64,000 nucleotides of DNA, from positions 12,021,225-12,085,224 of the forward strand of contig CM119268.1 in NCBI GenBank assembly GCA_051294375.1. Reading direction: 5' to 3'. The position numbers and the translations under genes were made by a program. Below the pieces are notes generated by a model. That model was not told the DNA's origin, made no database searches, and saw only the letters and a list, made by a program, of their open reading frames with translations. Below, one piece after another: positions 21,047 to 34,019 of the stretch (positions are counted from its first letter, which is position 1; the number at the start of each line of letters is the position of its first letter). The DNA comes from Paraspadella gotoi (lineage: Eukaryota; Chaetognatha).

Positions 21047-22113
21047 AGTAAGCGAAGACTTCGTTCAGACGAAACCTGTTCTTTAAACGTGTCATCGATC
21101 ATTGGTGTGGGAAAACTCGTCATGTCGTATTTGACATGGAAAACGAGAGTTGAAAAAACGTTATGATGAAAATAGGAAGCGAAGACATTTCTTCCGTCCG
21201 TTCGGCCCCAAAGTATGTCGTAGGACCACTGTCCGAAGCCGATTAACAATGAAGAGACCAACTCGAAAGTGGAGAAAGATACTCCTTCACCGAAATTGCG
21301 TCATCCCTATTGCTTAAGACGAACAGTCAAAAAATCGAAAGTGACGAATTCTAATTTCTGTCTTTTTAAGTAATTTAGTAGACGAAATTGAATTTTAAAC
21401 GTTTTCATCTAGTCCAAGTCGTGTTTTGCCTACTTGTCGTTAAGAGATAACAAACTCTTAGAATTTATATCAAGTCAAAAAAAAATAATTTTTTTCAAGT
21501 TCGTAGACTGACTTGTGACTATAAATAAAGGTCCCAACCAGAGATTGGACAAGGCGTCGAGTAGAAACAATAACGACGCTGATTCCAAAATAATTCTTGT
21601 AAATCGGTAAAAACAAAAGACAGTCCATAAATAGAAATATTACACAATGAATTTAGTAAGCGAGAGGCTCACGAAAAAAATGTTAAATATTCCTCCAGAT
21701 ATTTTTTTATAAATAATAAAATCTGAGTAGGGCAAAGGTAAATATCTACCCTCTTCAAATATGTTACTCCACTTTATGTTAACACCAATATAAGAGACCA
21801 AAAAAAAAATTCAAAACACGTTCAAAAGATTAAACGCAAATTTGCTCTAATCCCCCGCCTCCGATCCTGATGCAGCTCTTTCCCTCCCCGTCGATTAACT
21901 TTAGAATTCACAACTCCCCCCCCCCTTAAAGAAGTGTTTCTCTGAATCTGAAAAGCGAATCTCCTTTTTTTTTTGTTTGACCCAATTCCAATTCGATCGC
22001 CGTCGACAAGATGTTCCGCGGCCACTTATCCCCGTTTTAGTTATTTGCGCGGCTTCTTTTTTTTTTTCGTCATCGGGTTAGGACGCAGCAGGAGAAAATG
22101 TTGAGGGAGAATT

Positions 22114-22209
22114 GTCGAGGTGGATGGTGAAGTAGTCGATGTGGTTGGCGACGATGATGTTGTCGAGGTGGATGGTGATGTAGTCGATGTGGTTGGCGAC
22201 GATGATGTT
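22114..22209. repeat. 48-bp tandem repeat, two units
   Basis: Two units (22114-22161 and 22162-22209) differ by a single base (GGTGAAGTAG against GGTGATGTAG). The pattern decays downstream into related GTCG/GATG triplet-rich sequence up to the 10-N gap at 22310. Confidence 0.9.
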
Positions 22210-22274
22210 GACGCTTCTGTCGGAAAAGCTTATGTCGTGGCTGTGGTCAGCGACTTTGCTTTCGCTGGAGTGGT

Positions 22275-22354
22275 CGTCGATGCTGCATAGAGACTCCGGC
22301 TGTTTAAAANNNNNNNNNNCGTCGATGCTGCATAGAGGCTCCGGCTGTTTAAAA
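22275..22354. repeat. 35-bp direct repeat flanking a 10-N gap
   Basis: The bases before the gap (22275-22309) recur after it (22320-22354) with one substitution (TAGAGACTCC against TAGAGGCTCC). Two contig ends that overlap but were scaffolded apart would produce this, so true gap size is probably negative. Confidence 0.85.
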
Positions 22355-23280
22355 GTTCTCTATTGTCGAATTGCAAAAAGGCGACGACGCGATGCATTTA
22401 CGCGCCGGCGCGTGCACCTTCGCATTCGCGTTTCCGCTTGTTTCTTTGTTTTTGATCAACTGTTCTCATTTAATCTGATTCTTTCTCTTTTTCTTCACTT
22501 CCTCACTCGACTATTTTCTCTTTCCTCTCTTTACTTCATTGTTAATAATTATCCTCCTTTTTCTCCTTCCTCAATCTTCCTCGTTTTCACCTCCCTTCCT
22601 CCCTTCCTCCCTTCCTCCCTTCCTCCATTCCTCCCTTCCCCCCTTTTCTCCTTCCCTCTAGAGCTCAAGTCGACAAACGCGGCGGCCATAATTTCCACGC
22701 GACAAAAAGGGGCGTTGCTTTGCGGGAGAGGGAGAAGAAGAGGGGGAGAGGGGGTGGGGGAGGAGTGGAGGTTGGAGGGAGGAATTAGAAAAGGGAGGGG
22801 AAAAGCGAAGTGAAAAAGTAGCGAAGCGAAAGGTATGAGGAGACATAAGATTGGTTCAAGTATGAAGAAAGGTAATCGGAGGAAGGAGAGAGTTTAATAT
22901 AATTAAATTTAGAAAAGCGTTAAAAATATAAACGGATAAAAAGAAAATAATATATAATAAGAAATACATTCGACGATGCAGGTCAAAATAAATATGAGAA
23001 AATTAAAGACTATTCGACTAAACTGAAGGAAAAATAGAAGAACAACAGAGACATTCCGTCGAAAAAGAGAAGGAAGCGTCCACCCCAAAGCTCAGGAGGG
23101 AAAAAAACCGAAGAAGTACTCTCGGGGTCCAGAGTTGGTACCGCGGGGGCCATAAGCGCCGGGGGCGTCACTCCATTTCCCTCTTCCACGTTTTTGTTCT
23201 CCCAACTCCCTGAGTGTTCAGGGTTTCTGCGTTTACTCTGCCAATTACAAGTTTTGAGACGTTCAATATCTTATTAATGT
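22355..23280. other. Intergenic, no gene recognised
   Basis: Contains a CCTCCCTT-type pyrimidine repeat near 22590-22650, a G-rich segment at 22725-22805 and AT-rich DNA. No supported coding exon. Confidence 0.65.
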
Positions 23281-23317
23281 ACGTATCGATGTAACAATGT
23301 ACGTTCGTAAAAAATCA

Positions 23318-24886
<1,569 letters not shown>

Positions 24887-25116
24887 NNNNNNNNNNNNNN
24901 NNNNNNNNNNNNNNNNNNNNNNNNNNNNNNNNNNNNNNNNNNNNNNNNNNNNNNNNNNNNNNNNNNNNNNNNNNNNNNNNNNNNNNNNNNNNNNNNNNNN
25001 NNNNNNNNNNNNNNNNNNNNNNNNNNNNNNNNNNNNNNNNNNNNNNNNNNNNNNNNNNNNNNNNNNNNNNNNNNNNNNNNNNNNNNNNNNNNNNNNNNNN
25101 NNNNNNNNNNNNNNNN
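24887..25116. other. Assembly gap (230 N) between CT and GA runs
   Basis: Left flank ends CTCTCT and right flank begins with GA dinucleotides. Opposite repeat polarity on the two sides suggests a fold-back region that broke assembly. Confidence 0.95.
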
Positions 25117-25123
25117 GAAGAGA

Positions 25124-25168
<45 letters not shown>

Positions 25169-25195
25169 AGAGAGATAAAGAGAGAAAGAGAAGAG
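25117..25195. repeat. (GA)n microsatellite
   Basis: GA dinucleotides directly after the gap. Confidence 0.95.
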
Positions 25196-25531
25196 ATTTT
25201 CTGGAATCGGAGAAGCTCAGTTTTCCCATTCTAATGGTAGTGAACATCTGCAATGTCAGAAACAGAGGGGAATGGTGGAAAATGCAGAAGGAAAAAAAAA
25301 CTAAAAAAAAAAACATAAATAAAAATTAAAATGCAAAAAAAAATGAGAAAACAAATTCAATAAACCATGTTCTCTAACACGTCCACCGCAGATGAACTAA
25401 AAGAAAGCGAAACCCTGCTTCCATTTTTTTTTCATTTGGAAATCATTGCAGTGTGAAAGTTGATGACTAATCAAAAACAACGAGAATTTGAATTCAATTC
25501 TTCATATGCGTGTTTGGGTTATGGAAAAATT

Positions 25532-25537
<6 letters not shown>

Positions 25538-25565
<28 letters not shown>

Positions 25566-25575
25566 NNNNNNNNNN
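25538..25575. repeat. (GA)n ending in a 10-N gap
   Basis: GA run to 25565, then 10 N (25566-25575). Confidence 0.95.
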
Positions 25576-25937
25576 AATTTATTCCGTCGTTTTTCAGCCA
25601 ACTCGCTCGTCTCACTCCGTTCATGTTTCACTTATCTTCTTTTCCTCTCTGATATTTTAATCACTTACGAACTTATAATCAACAACGGGATCAGTTCGTC
25701 AACATCCTGGTTTCTGAACAAAAAAAAAAAGCAATATATCATTGCTTTAACTGTCATTAGAAACAACTAACAACCAATAATATTGCGCGTTGCCACTAAT
25801 CTCCGCAAATCATCGGCTCATCAGAGTAAAACAACGTTTACGATTTTCCTCTTAAACTCTTGTGACTTCCTCCCCCAAGACTTCCTCGTTCCACGCCCAC
25901 CAAAAAAAAAATGAGCCGAATAGACTTCTTCACTCCG

Positions 25938-26056
25938 CCAATCAGCGACTCATAAGGCGCGAGCGTCCGTGCGCGTCGACCTATCAATGAGTAGCCAGGT
26001 CTATAACTTTGGAATCCACCAATAAGAGCTCGGTTTCTCGGCCGTCGTCCACCAAT
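25938..26056. promoter_or_regulatory. CpG-rich stretch with three CCAAT boxes
   Basis: CCAAT at 25938, 26019 and 26052 in the contexts CGCCAATCAG, CACCAATAAG and CACCAATCAC, all in the same orientation, the last two 33 bases apart. The intervening DNA is CpG-rich (GGCGCGAGCGTCCGTGCGCG). This resembles an NF-Y-bound promoter. No clear downstream exon could be named. Confidence 0.4.
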
Positions 26057-26183
26057 CACAGAGCGAGAAAAACAGAAAGCGTCGGCGGTTTTTTATCTCT
26101 AACCGGAAGTCAACTGGACTCAGTCGACGCCTTTTAACGAGGAACGAGGGAGGCGAGAGGCTAAATTTGGGAGTGACCGGAAA

Positions 26184-26236
<53 letters not shown>
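26184..26236. repeat. (GAC)n trinucleotide repeat
   Basis: About 17 GAC/ACG/CGA units. It produces a poly-Thr frame that is not otherwise gene-like. Confidence 0.97.
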
Positions 26237-26237
<1 letters not shown>

Positions 26238-26585
26238 TGTAGACGTCAATTGCAAATGGCCCTGGCGGAAAAATAACAGGAAAAGGCGAGGCAAAAAGGT
26301 TAAATCAAGTCGCAGTAACAGTAATTCGAAAGACGATGACAACCGTTTTGTCATCGCAGTAATTTAATGATGTTTTGTTTAACTTTTTAATTTATTTTTT
26401 TCTTTTCTAATATTTTTTATTTATCTTTTTGTTTTAATGGTTCACATCATCTTGTTTTAACATTGAATATTAACCGGAAGAGTAGACGACGACAACAACG
26501 ACGCCGTCGCCGCCGGAAGCCACGAGCCTTTTACGAGTTTTGACGCCGACCAACGGTTGAGCTTCACGCGTCGGCGCGGCGCTCA

Positions 26586-26665
26586 GAATGACCAATAGTT
26601 AAAGGACATGCGACCCTAGAATGACCAATAGAGAAAGGGCATTTCGACCCAAGAATGACCAATGC
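26586..26665. promoter_or_regulatory. Array of three AGAATGACCAAT motifs at 33-34 bp spacing
   Basis: CCAAT at 26592, 26625 and 26659, each preceded by AGAATGA. Units share partial flanks (AAAGG-CAT, CGACCC). The spacing is near three helical turns. It could be an NF-Y platform or a short minisatellite. Confidence 0.45.
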
Positions 26666-26859
26666 TTGAAGCGCTGGTTTCTTCTGAAAAAAAATCAGTT
26701 GGTAATAAACGGAGAAAATCGAAGAGAACCCGTGGCAGAATAAGCGACAAGCAATTAGAAAATTAAAATATATTGACAAAAATATGGTAGATTTAAACTA
26801 TTCACCGATCATTCAATATGCAGAGTCTGACTAACATTGAACGAATAAAATGGTAATCC

Positions 26860-26890
26860 CAGGATTGGTCACGTGACCTGTTGGCGGGTG
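26860..26890. promoter_or_regulatory. Palindromic E-box with adjacent CCAAT and E2F-like motif
   Basis: GGTCACGTGACC is a 12-base perfect palindrome (26867-26878), directly abutting an inverted CCAAT (ATTGG) and followed by TTGGCGGG. GTCACGTGAC is the extended motif favoured by USF and MiT/TFE factors. Together they look like a compact promoter core. Confidence 0.4.
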
Positions 26891-26969
26891 GAAGTACGAC
26901 GCTCGACGACGACGACGACGACGACGCTCGTCAAAGAGGCGTTGGTCAGACACGGCCGGCTCCCAGCTT

Positions 26970-26982
26970 CTCTCTCTTCCTC

Positions 26983-27016
<34 letters not shown>

Positions 27017-27098
27017 GTTTCTCTCTCCACGCAAACAGGAACTGATGGAAAGGAACCTTTGCCGTCCGTCCGTCCGTCGTTCGTCCGTCCGTCCAGCT
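26970..27098. repeat. (CT)n followed by (CCGT)n
   Basis: CT dinucleotides to 27018, then CCGT tetramers at about 27061-27095. Confidence 0.9.
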
Positions 27099-27257
27099 GA
27101 TGCAAGAAGCTTCTTATTCTTATTCTCGGTCTTCGTGTTTTCTCTTACCGTCTCTTCGCCATCTTCTCCCTCTCTCCCTTCCCCTTTCTTTCGTTCCTCC
27201 CCCGTCTCCTTTCTACAACCCCGGCTTGCCCTCCGGCGACCTCTTGCGTACGATTGT

Positions 27258-27288
<31 letters not shown>

Positions 27289-27971
27289 CGGTTTTTTCTC
27301 TTTTACTACGAATTTCCTTTTTATTTTCTCGACGTTTATTCTATTGCGTGCGACTTGACGAGGTGGAGGCGGACTGGCGTGCGAGCTTGACGAAGGTGAG
27401 GTGGACTGTGACGTGCGACTTGACGAGGTGGAGTCGGACTCCGTGCAAATTATACGCATCGAGTAATAGTTATTAATTATATGTCAGATTGGGTTAATAT
27501 ATATTCTGTTGTATTGTCGTTAATCTGTTTTTTGTTTTGTTTTTTGTTTTTTAACCTTATACTATTTGAAAATCATGGATAAAATTGCCATTCTTGTGCA
27601 ACTGTAACTTTCTACTGGTATAAAAATCTCATATTAACGTAAAAGCCAAATACGATGTCTATTAGGACGACAGCGATAAAATTATTGCATTTCACTCTCT
27701 GAGATTAGAGGGGCCAAAGTAAATTTGTTTCACTCAACGACATCTTTCAAAACTAAATAATAAACTGATAAAACCGTATCTCCTCATTCGATTTAAAACT
27801 TAAACTAATTCCTTGAAAAAGAGCATATTTTTAAGATATAAACTAATTTTTCCGATTCGCAAAATCTAATTTTATGTCTAAATTATCGAATGAAAAAAAC
27901 TTAATTAACGCTAAAAAAAATCGATAAAAGCGAAATATGAACTGCAAAATACGCGAGTGACAAAAGCGTAT

Positions 27972-28033
27972 CCCTCTCTCTCTCTCTCCTCCTCCTCTCT
28001 CTCTCTCTCTCTTTCTCTCTCTCCTCTCTCTCT

Positions 28034-28100
<67 letters not shown>
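27972..28100. repeat. (CT)n microsatellite in left palindrome arm
   Basis: Interrupted CT. Its inverted counterpart is the (GA)n at 32817-32960 in the other arm. Confidence 0.95.
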
Positions 28101-28103
<3 letters not shown>

Positions 28104-29372
28104 AACGGTCAAAAAAGTTTAAATAAAAAAAAAACTAATTTAACTTTGACGTTATGTTCCCCCCCTCCCCGTGTAGTGATTTTTCATTTTTAAAAACTAA
28201 TCGGGAATGAAATTTCTAATTCACTTCAGGCGTCGCGCGCGGTGAACGGATTAAAAAAAAAAAGTGAATCCGCGAATTAATTCGAGATTCGCGAAACGAA
28301 AGAATCGAAATCGGATTTTTATTGATTGCAATTTGCGTTCGTCCCCGTTGCCGGAGGGAGGAAAGGGGGGCGGCGGGGAGGTGTACCCTCGTTAATTTTA
28401 TTTTTTTAAAAATGATTAAAAAAAAAAAGAGAGAGAGTTGCAAGCGACAAAATTGAAAGGATACTTATATCCAGATTTAATTCCTGATTTCTGAAAAAAA
28501 AAAGGGAAAATAGAAAGAGCGACGCCTGGTTCGGTTTTGCAAGGAGGACGCTTCCGATATTTGGGGTGGAATCGGTAAGTCTAGATCGAGGGGTGAGGCG
28601 ATGGGATTCTTTGTTTCCAGACGAAACTAAAGTCAACCGTACAGACAACCGTACAGGAAAGCGCTGGCTATAAAAGAAAGGAACTAAGAAAAAAAGGAAT
28701 TAAGAAAGAAAAAAAAAGGAAAGGGACGCTGAGGATAAAACGAGGTGAAGAAAAGTCTATTACTTCGGTTTGAGAAGGAAGCATTCTCTCTCTCTCGAAT
28801 TATAGATTGAGCCGAGAGTGGTCAAAGAGAGAGAGTGAGACACCTCAGAAATTAATAGATCGTGTTTGAATGTAACGACATCCTCGGATAAGTTACTAAG
28901 ACCTGTTGAAATGTAGCTTCACGAACAAAATCACTTTATGTAATCGCTGTCAGTTAGACCCAAATCCCGATCACTTACTGCTGATAAACGACTTGTCATC
29001 GAAACCGTTTTTTTCGCTTCCGGCAGAGAAGTCTTTTGTTAGGTGTTTTTCGTCCTTTACCTTTAACCCAACTACGACGCCTCTGACGGATCGCTGGAGA
29101 ATTACGACACAAAAGATCAACGGTCGATCGCCGCCGAACTGGAATGTCTCGAGACCGACCGTCACCCGAGGACGGCTTTATAGGAGGAAATGAATAGGTA
29201 ATAACTTATACCTAATACCTGGTTTTATATTGTGTAGTAATCATATGTACAGTATTTTCACCTTTTAGAAAACGTTTAGTGATCCGTAGTTTTTAGCGTT
29301 TTATAAGATGCAAATGCAAATTGCAGAGTTCAGAAATAACCTTTAAATTGTTTTCTGACATTTGGTTAGTAG

Positions 29373-29410
29373 TATATATATATATATATATATATACCGG
29401 TATATAATAA
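29373..29410. repeat. (TA)n with palindromic ACCGGT
   Basis: TA dinucleotides flowing into ACCGGTATATAA. The counterpart in the right arm, 31437-31487, has a longer TA run. Confidence 0.9.
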
Positions 29411-29584
29411 TTGGTTTTTCCCTCTTTTCTTTATTTTTTATTGTCAGAAACTGAGGTTCTCGTCGTCGTCTTTATCGTCGTCGTCGTCATTGTCGTCGTC
29501 ATCGTCGTTTTTGTGTTTCCAAGAATCACGATATATTTTTTCTGGTAAACTGACCAAAAAAACTAAAAACGAAAAAAGCAGTAG

Positions 29585-29590
<6 letters not shown>

Positions 29591-29648
<58 letters not shown>
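29591..29648. repeat. (GA)n microsatellite
   Basis: Perfect GA dinucleotide. The inverted counterpart is the CT array at 31117-31250. Confidence 0.97.
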
Positions 29649-29651
<3 letters not shown>

Positions 29652-30022
29652 GCGTCTTGATTTTGACCCTCTCTTCCGCGGAGTTGACCCCGTCTGCGTC
29701 GTGACCCCGAGTAAGGCAACCCCCCCTCTCTCCCCCGACCTTCGATCCCGCGCTGACCCCCTGACCTTTGACCCCCAGGATGACGTCAACCGCGTCGCTG
29801 GAAGCCCCGGGTACCCCGAAGGAAAATGAGGAAGAGAGAAAGGGGGAGCAGGGATGATGGTAAGTAAGGTCAAGGATGAGCCATAGCCTGGAGGGAGGGA
29901 AGCCTCGTATGGGTAAGGATGACTTTGGGTAAGGGAAGGAAGGAAAAAAGGAATGGGAGGGGAATTGGTCCAGGGATCGTTCTCAAGGTCCTTGGGGAGA
30001 GGGGATAGGGGAAAATGGAGGA

Positions 30023-30024
<2 letters not shown>

Positions 30025-30108
<84 letters not shown>
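30025..30108. repeat. (GA)n microsatellite
   Basis: GA dinucleotide with one GAAGAGGAG interruption. The inverted counterpart is CT at 30658-30741. Confidence 0.97.
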
Positions 30109-30110
<2 letters not shown>

Positions 30111-30305
30111 GAAATGGACGTCAGGTAAAGGACGGCGATTGACTTTTTCGAAAGACGAGGCTGTGGTGAGGACGAGAGGGGAGTGGGTCAAAGATGAGTC
30201 TCCTCCTGGGGGGAAGGTCACGTCAAAAGTTCGGCGTTTTTTCTGAGGTCACGCGTCAGGGTCGAATTTTTGGATGTCAAATCTGAAGGTCGCTCGCTGA
30301 GAGAG

Positions 30306-30367
30306 CATTGACATTTGATTAGAAAAAAGAATCTGAATCTTCGCTCTCTTCTCTCTCTCTCTCTCTT

Positions 30368-30424
<57 letters not shown>

Positions 30425-30451
30425 GTTCGCTCTTATCGTTTTTTTCTCTCT
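30306..30451. repeat. Spacer of the large palindrome, CT-rich
   Basis: A short unique segment then interrupted (CT)n at 30341-30424. This is the turning point of the inverted repeat. Confidence 0.9.
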
Positions 30452-30655
30452 TCTCTCTCTCAGCGAGCGACCTTCAGATTTGACATCCAAAAAATTCGAC
30501 GACCTGACGCGTGCCTCAGAAAAAACGCCGAACTTTTGACGTGACCTTCCCCCCAGGAGGAGGAACTCATCTTTGACCCACCCCCCTCTCGTCCCTACCG
30601 ACAGCCTCGTTCTTTCGAAAAAGTCAATCGCCGTCCTTTACCTACGTCTTATTTC

Positions 30656-30740
<85 letters not shown>

Positions 30741-31124
30741 TCTCTCCTCCATTTTCCCCTATCCCCTCTCCCCAAGACCTGAGAACGATCCCTGACCAAT
30801 TCCCCTCCCATTCCTTTTTTCCTTCCTTCCCTTACCCAAAGTCATCCTTACCCATACGAGGCTTCCCTCCCTCCAGGCTATGGCTCATTCTGACCTTACT
30901 TACCATCATCCCTGCTCCCCCTTTTCCTCTTCCTCATTTTCCTTCGGGGTACCCGGGCTTCCAGCGACGCGCGTTGACGTCATCCTTCCGGGGTCAAAGG
31001 TCGGGGGTCAGCGGCGGAATCGAAGGTCGGGGGAGAGAGGGGGGGTTGCCTTACTCGGGGTCACACGCAGACGGGTCGAACTCCCGCGGAAGAGAGGGTC
31101 AAAATCAAGACTGCACTTCTCTCT

Positions 31125-31207
<83 letters not shown>

Positions 31208-31442
31208 CTCACTCAATCTCTCTCTCTCTCTCTCACTCTCTCTCTCTCTTTACTTTCTACTGCTTTTTTCGTTTTTAGTTTTTTTGGTCAGTTTACCAAA
31301 GAAAATATTTTCGTGGATTCTGGAAACACAAAAACGACGATGACGACGACAATGACGACGCGACGACGACGACAGACGACGAGGGACCTCAGCTTCTGAC
31401 AAGAAAAATAAAGAAAAGAGGAAAACCAAGTAGTATTATACC

Positions 31443-31489
<47 letters not shown>

Positions 31490-33924
31490 CGACTAACAAA
31501 TGTCAGAAAACAATTTAAAGGTTATTTCTGACAACTGCAATTTGCATTTGCATCATATAAAACGCTAAAAACTATATGATCACTAAACGTTTCTAAAAGG
31601 TAGAATACTGTATAAATATGATTACTACACATTATTAAACAGTATTAGGATATAGTTTTTTACTAATTTTTTCTTATATAAAACCGCTCCTCGGGTGACG
31701 GTCGGTCTCGAGCCATTCCAGTTCGACGGCGATCGACCGTTGATCTTTTGTGTCGTAATTCTCCAGCGATCCGTCAGAGGCGTCGTAGTTGGGTTAAAGT
31801 AAAGGACGAAAAAAAAACACCTAACAAAAGACTTCTCTGCCGCAAGCGAAAAAAAAACGGTTTTCTGTACAAGTCGTTTATCAGCAGTAAGTGTCGGGAT
31901 ATTTGGTTCTAACTGACAGGCGATTATAATAAGTGATTTTGTTCGTGAAGCTACATTCAACAGGTCTTACTCTTAGTAACTTATCCGAGGATGTCGTTAC
32001 ATTCAAACACGATCTTTTATTTCTGAGGTGTCTCACTTCTCTCTCTCTTGACCACTCTCGGTCTAATCTATTAAATCTGTGAGAGAGGACGTAATGCTTC
32101 CTTCTCACCAAAGAAGTAATAGACTTTTCTTCACACTCGATTTTATCCTCAGCGTCTTCCTTTTTTTTCTTTCTTAATTCCTTTTTTTCTAGTTTCCTTT
32201 CTTTTATAGCAGCGCTTTCCTGTACGGTTGTCTCCTGTACGGTTGACTTTAGTTTCGTCTGGGAACAAAGAATCCATCGCCTCACCCCCTTCGATCTACA
32301 TTACCGATTCCACCCCAAATCGGAAGCGTCCTCCTTGCAAAACCGAACATGCTGTCGCTCTTTCTATTTTCCCTTTTTTTGTATTCAGAAATCAGGAACT
32401 TTAAATCTGGATTATAAGTGTCCTTTGCAATTATCGATGTCGCATGTGAAACTCTGATCTCCTTTTTTTTTTTATCATTTTTAACAAAAATAAAATTAAC
32501 GAGGGACACCTCCCCGCCGCTCCCCCTTTCCTCCCTCCGCGCAACTGGGACGAACGCAAATTGCAATCAATAAAAATCGATTTCGATTCTTTCGTTATCG
32601 CGAATCTCGAGTTAATGGCGGATTCACTTTGTTTTTTTTTTAAATCCGTTCAACCTGCGCGCGACGCCTGAAAGTAATTAGAAATTTCATTCAGCCGATT
32701 ATTTTTTTTTAAAAAAAATAAAATCACTACACACGGGGGGGTGGAACATCACGTCAAAGTTAAATTAGTTTTTTTTTTATTTAACTACGTTTTTGACCGT
32801 TTGACGAGACAGATGAGGAGAGAGAGAGAGAGGAGAGAGAGGAGAGATGAGAGAGAGAGAGAGAGCAGAGAGAGAGAGAGAGGATGGAGAGCAGAAGAGA
32901 GAGGAGAGAGAAAGAGAGAGGAGAGAAGAGAGAGAGAAGGAGAGAGAGAGAGAGAGAGAGGGATACGCTTTTGTCACTTCGCGTATTTGCAGTTCATATT
33001 ACTCGCTTTTTCGGATTTTTTTAGCGTTAATTAGTTTTCTTTCATTTCGATAATTTAGACATAAGATTAGATTTTTGCGAATCGGAAAAATTAGTTTATA
33101 TCTTAAAGATATGCTCTTTTTCAAGAATTTGTTTTAAAGTTTTAAAATCGAAATGAGGAGATAACGGTTTTATCAGTTATTGATTATTAGTTTTGAAAGA
33201 TCAGTTGAGAAGTGAGAAACAAATGTACTTTGGCCCTCTAATCTCAGAGAGTGAAATGCAATAATTTATTCTGTCGTCCTTAAATAGATCGTATTTGGCT
33301 GTTTACGGTTAATATGGAGATTTTTTGAACAGGTAAAAGTTTTACAGTTGCACGAGGCAATTTTATCCATGATTTTAAATAGTATACAGCGTTAAAAAAC
33401 AAAAAAACAACAAAAAACAGATTAACACAATAGCAGAATATATATTAACCCAATCTGACATATAATTATAACTATATAGTATTATTATATTACTCGATGC
33501 GTATAATTCGCACGGGAGTCCGCCTCCACCCTTCGTAAAGTCGACACGCCTGTCCGCCTCAACCTAGTCAGGAGTCGCACGCAGTACGCGCCTCCGACAT
33601 CTCGCTCACAGTCTCGCACGCGAATAGGAATAAAACGTCGGAGAAAATAAAAAGGAAAATTCGGTAGTAAAGAGGAAAAAACCCGGACAACGCAGACGGA
33701 CGACGACGACGGACGAGACGACGAGCAGCAAATCGTACGCGCATATGATAGCGTACGCCGGAGAGGAAAGACCGGTGAGTATATAGAAAGGAGATCGAGG
33801 AAAGGAAACGAAAGAAAAGGGAAAGTAGAGTGATGATTCTGTAAAGAGAGAAGCGCAGTCTCAGATGAAGAGAGACGGTTAAGCAGAAAACGACGAGAAG
33901 ACCCGAGAATAGATAAAAGAACGG
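30452..33924. repeat. Right arm of a large inverted repeat, noisy copy
   Basis: Inverted copy of 27110-30305 with frequent single-base indels; it ends exactly at a 25-N gap. The spacer between arms (30306-30451) is mostly CT dinucleotide. A read that folds back on itself would give this, as with a missed hairpin adaptor or a palindromic chimera. A real palindrome would not be expected to have one clean and one noisy arm. Confidence 0.85.
32817..32960. repeat. (GA)n array in right palindrome arm
   Basis: Heavily interrupted GA (GAGGAGAGAG, GAGCAGAG, GGATGGAGAGCAG). The matching left-arm array is purer, as expected if the right arm carries read errors. Confidence 0.9.
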
Positions 33925-33949
33925 NNNNNNNNNNNNNNNNNNNNNNNNN
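33925..33949. other. 25-N gap ending the noisy inverted arm
   Basis: Exactly 25 N. Normal-quality sequence resumes after it. Confidence 1.
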
Positions 33950-34019
33950 CGAGGTAGATAAAACAACAATTTTCATGAATAAATAAAATGAATTACATAT
34001 ATCAAAGCGTCACCCTGCA

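Larger units (their letters stand above)
15418..21813. repeat. Noisy direct copy of 9166-15392, probable assembly artefact
   Basis: Every landmark of 9166-15392 recurs in order: CNNM 3-prime end, SINE, CBS exon, DUF21 exons, first exon and upstream DNA. Single-base insertions and deletions occur every few tens of bases, equally in exons and introns, with few substitutions. The copy also carries sequence where the clean copy has N: 20881-21046 covers the first gap and about 21312-21555 the second. Its end (AAATTCA at 21813) coincides with the last bases of the clean copy before the 25-N gap. This is the pattern of an uncorrected long read pasted across a gap. Confidence 0.9.
27110..30305. repeat. 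Left arm of a large inverted repeat
   Basis: Reads as the reverse complement of 30452-33924. Matched landmarks include AAATCTGAAGGTCGCTCGCT (30279-30298) against its complement near 30460-30481, the CCCGGGTACCCCGAAGGAAA block near 29810 against TTTCCTTCGGGGTACCCGGG near 30939, and the TATA run with ACCGGTATA at 29373-29405 against 31437-31487. This arm has the cleaner sequence. Confidence 0.9.

Noticed and set aside
27110-33924. A fold-back transposon or virus-like terminal repeat
   Set aside because: No transposase, integrase or polymerase motif in either arm, and the noise asymmetry points to a read artefact.
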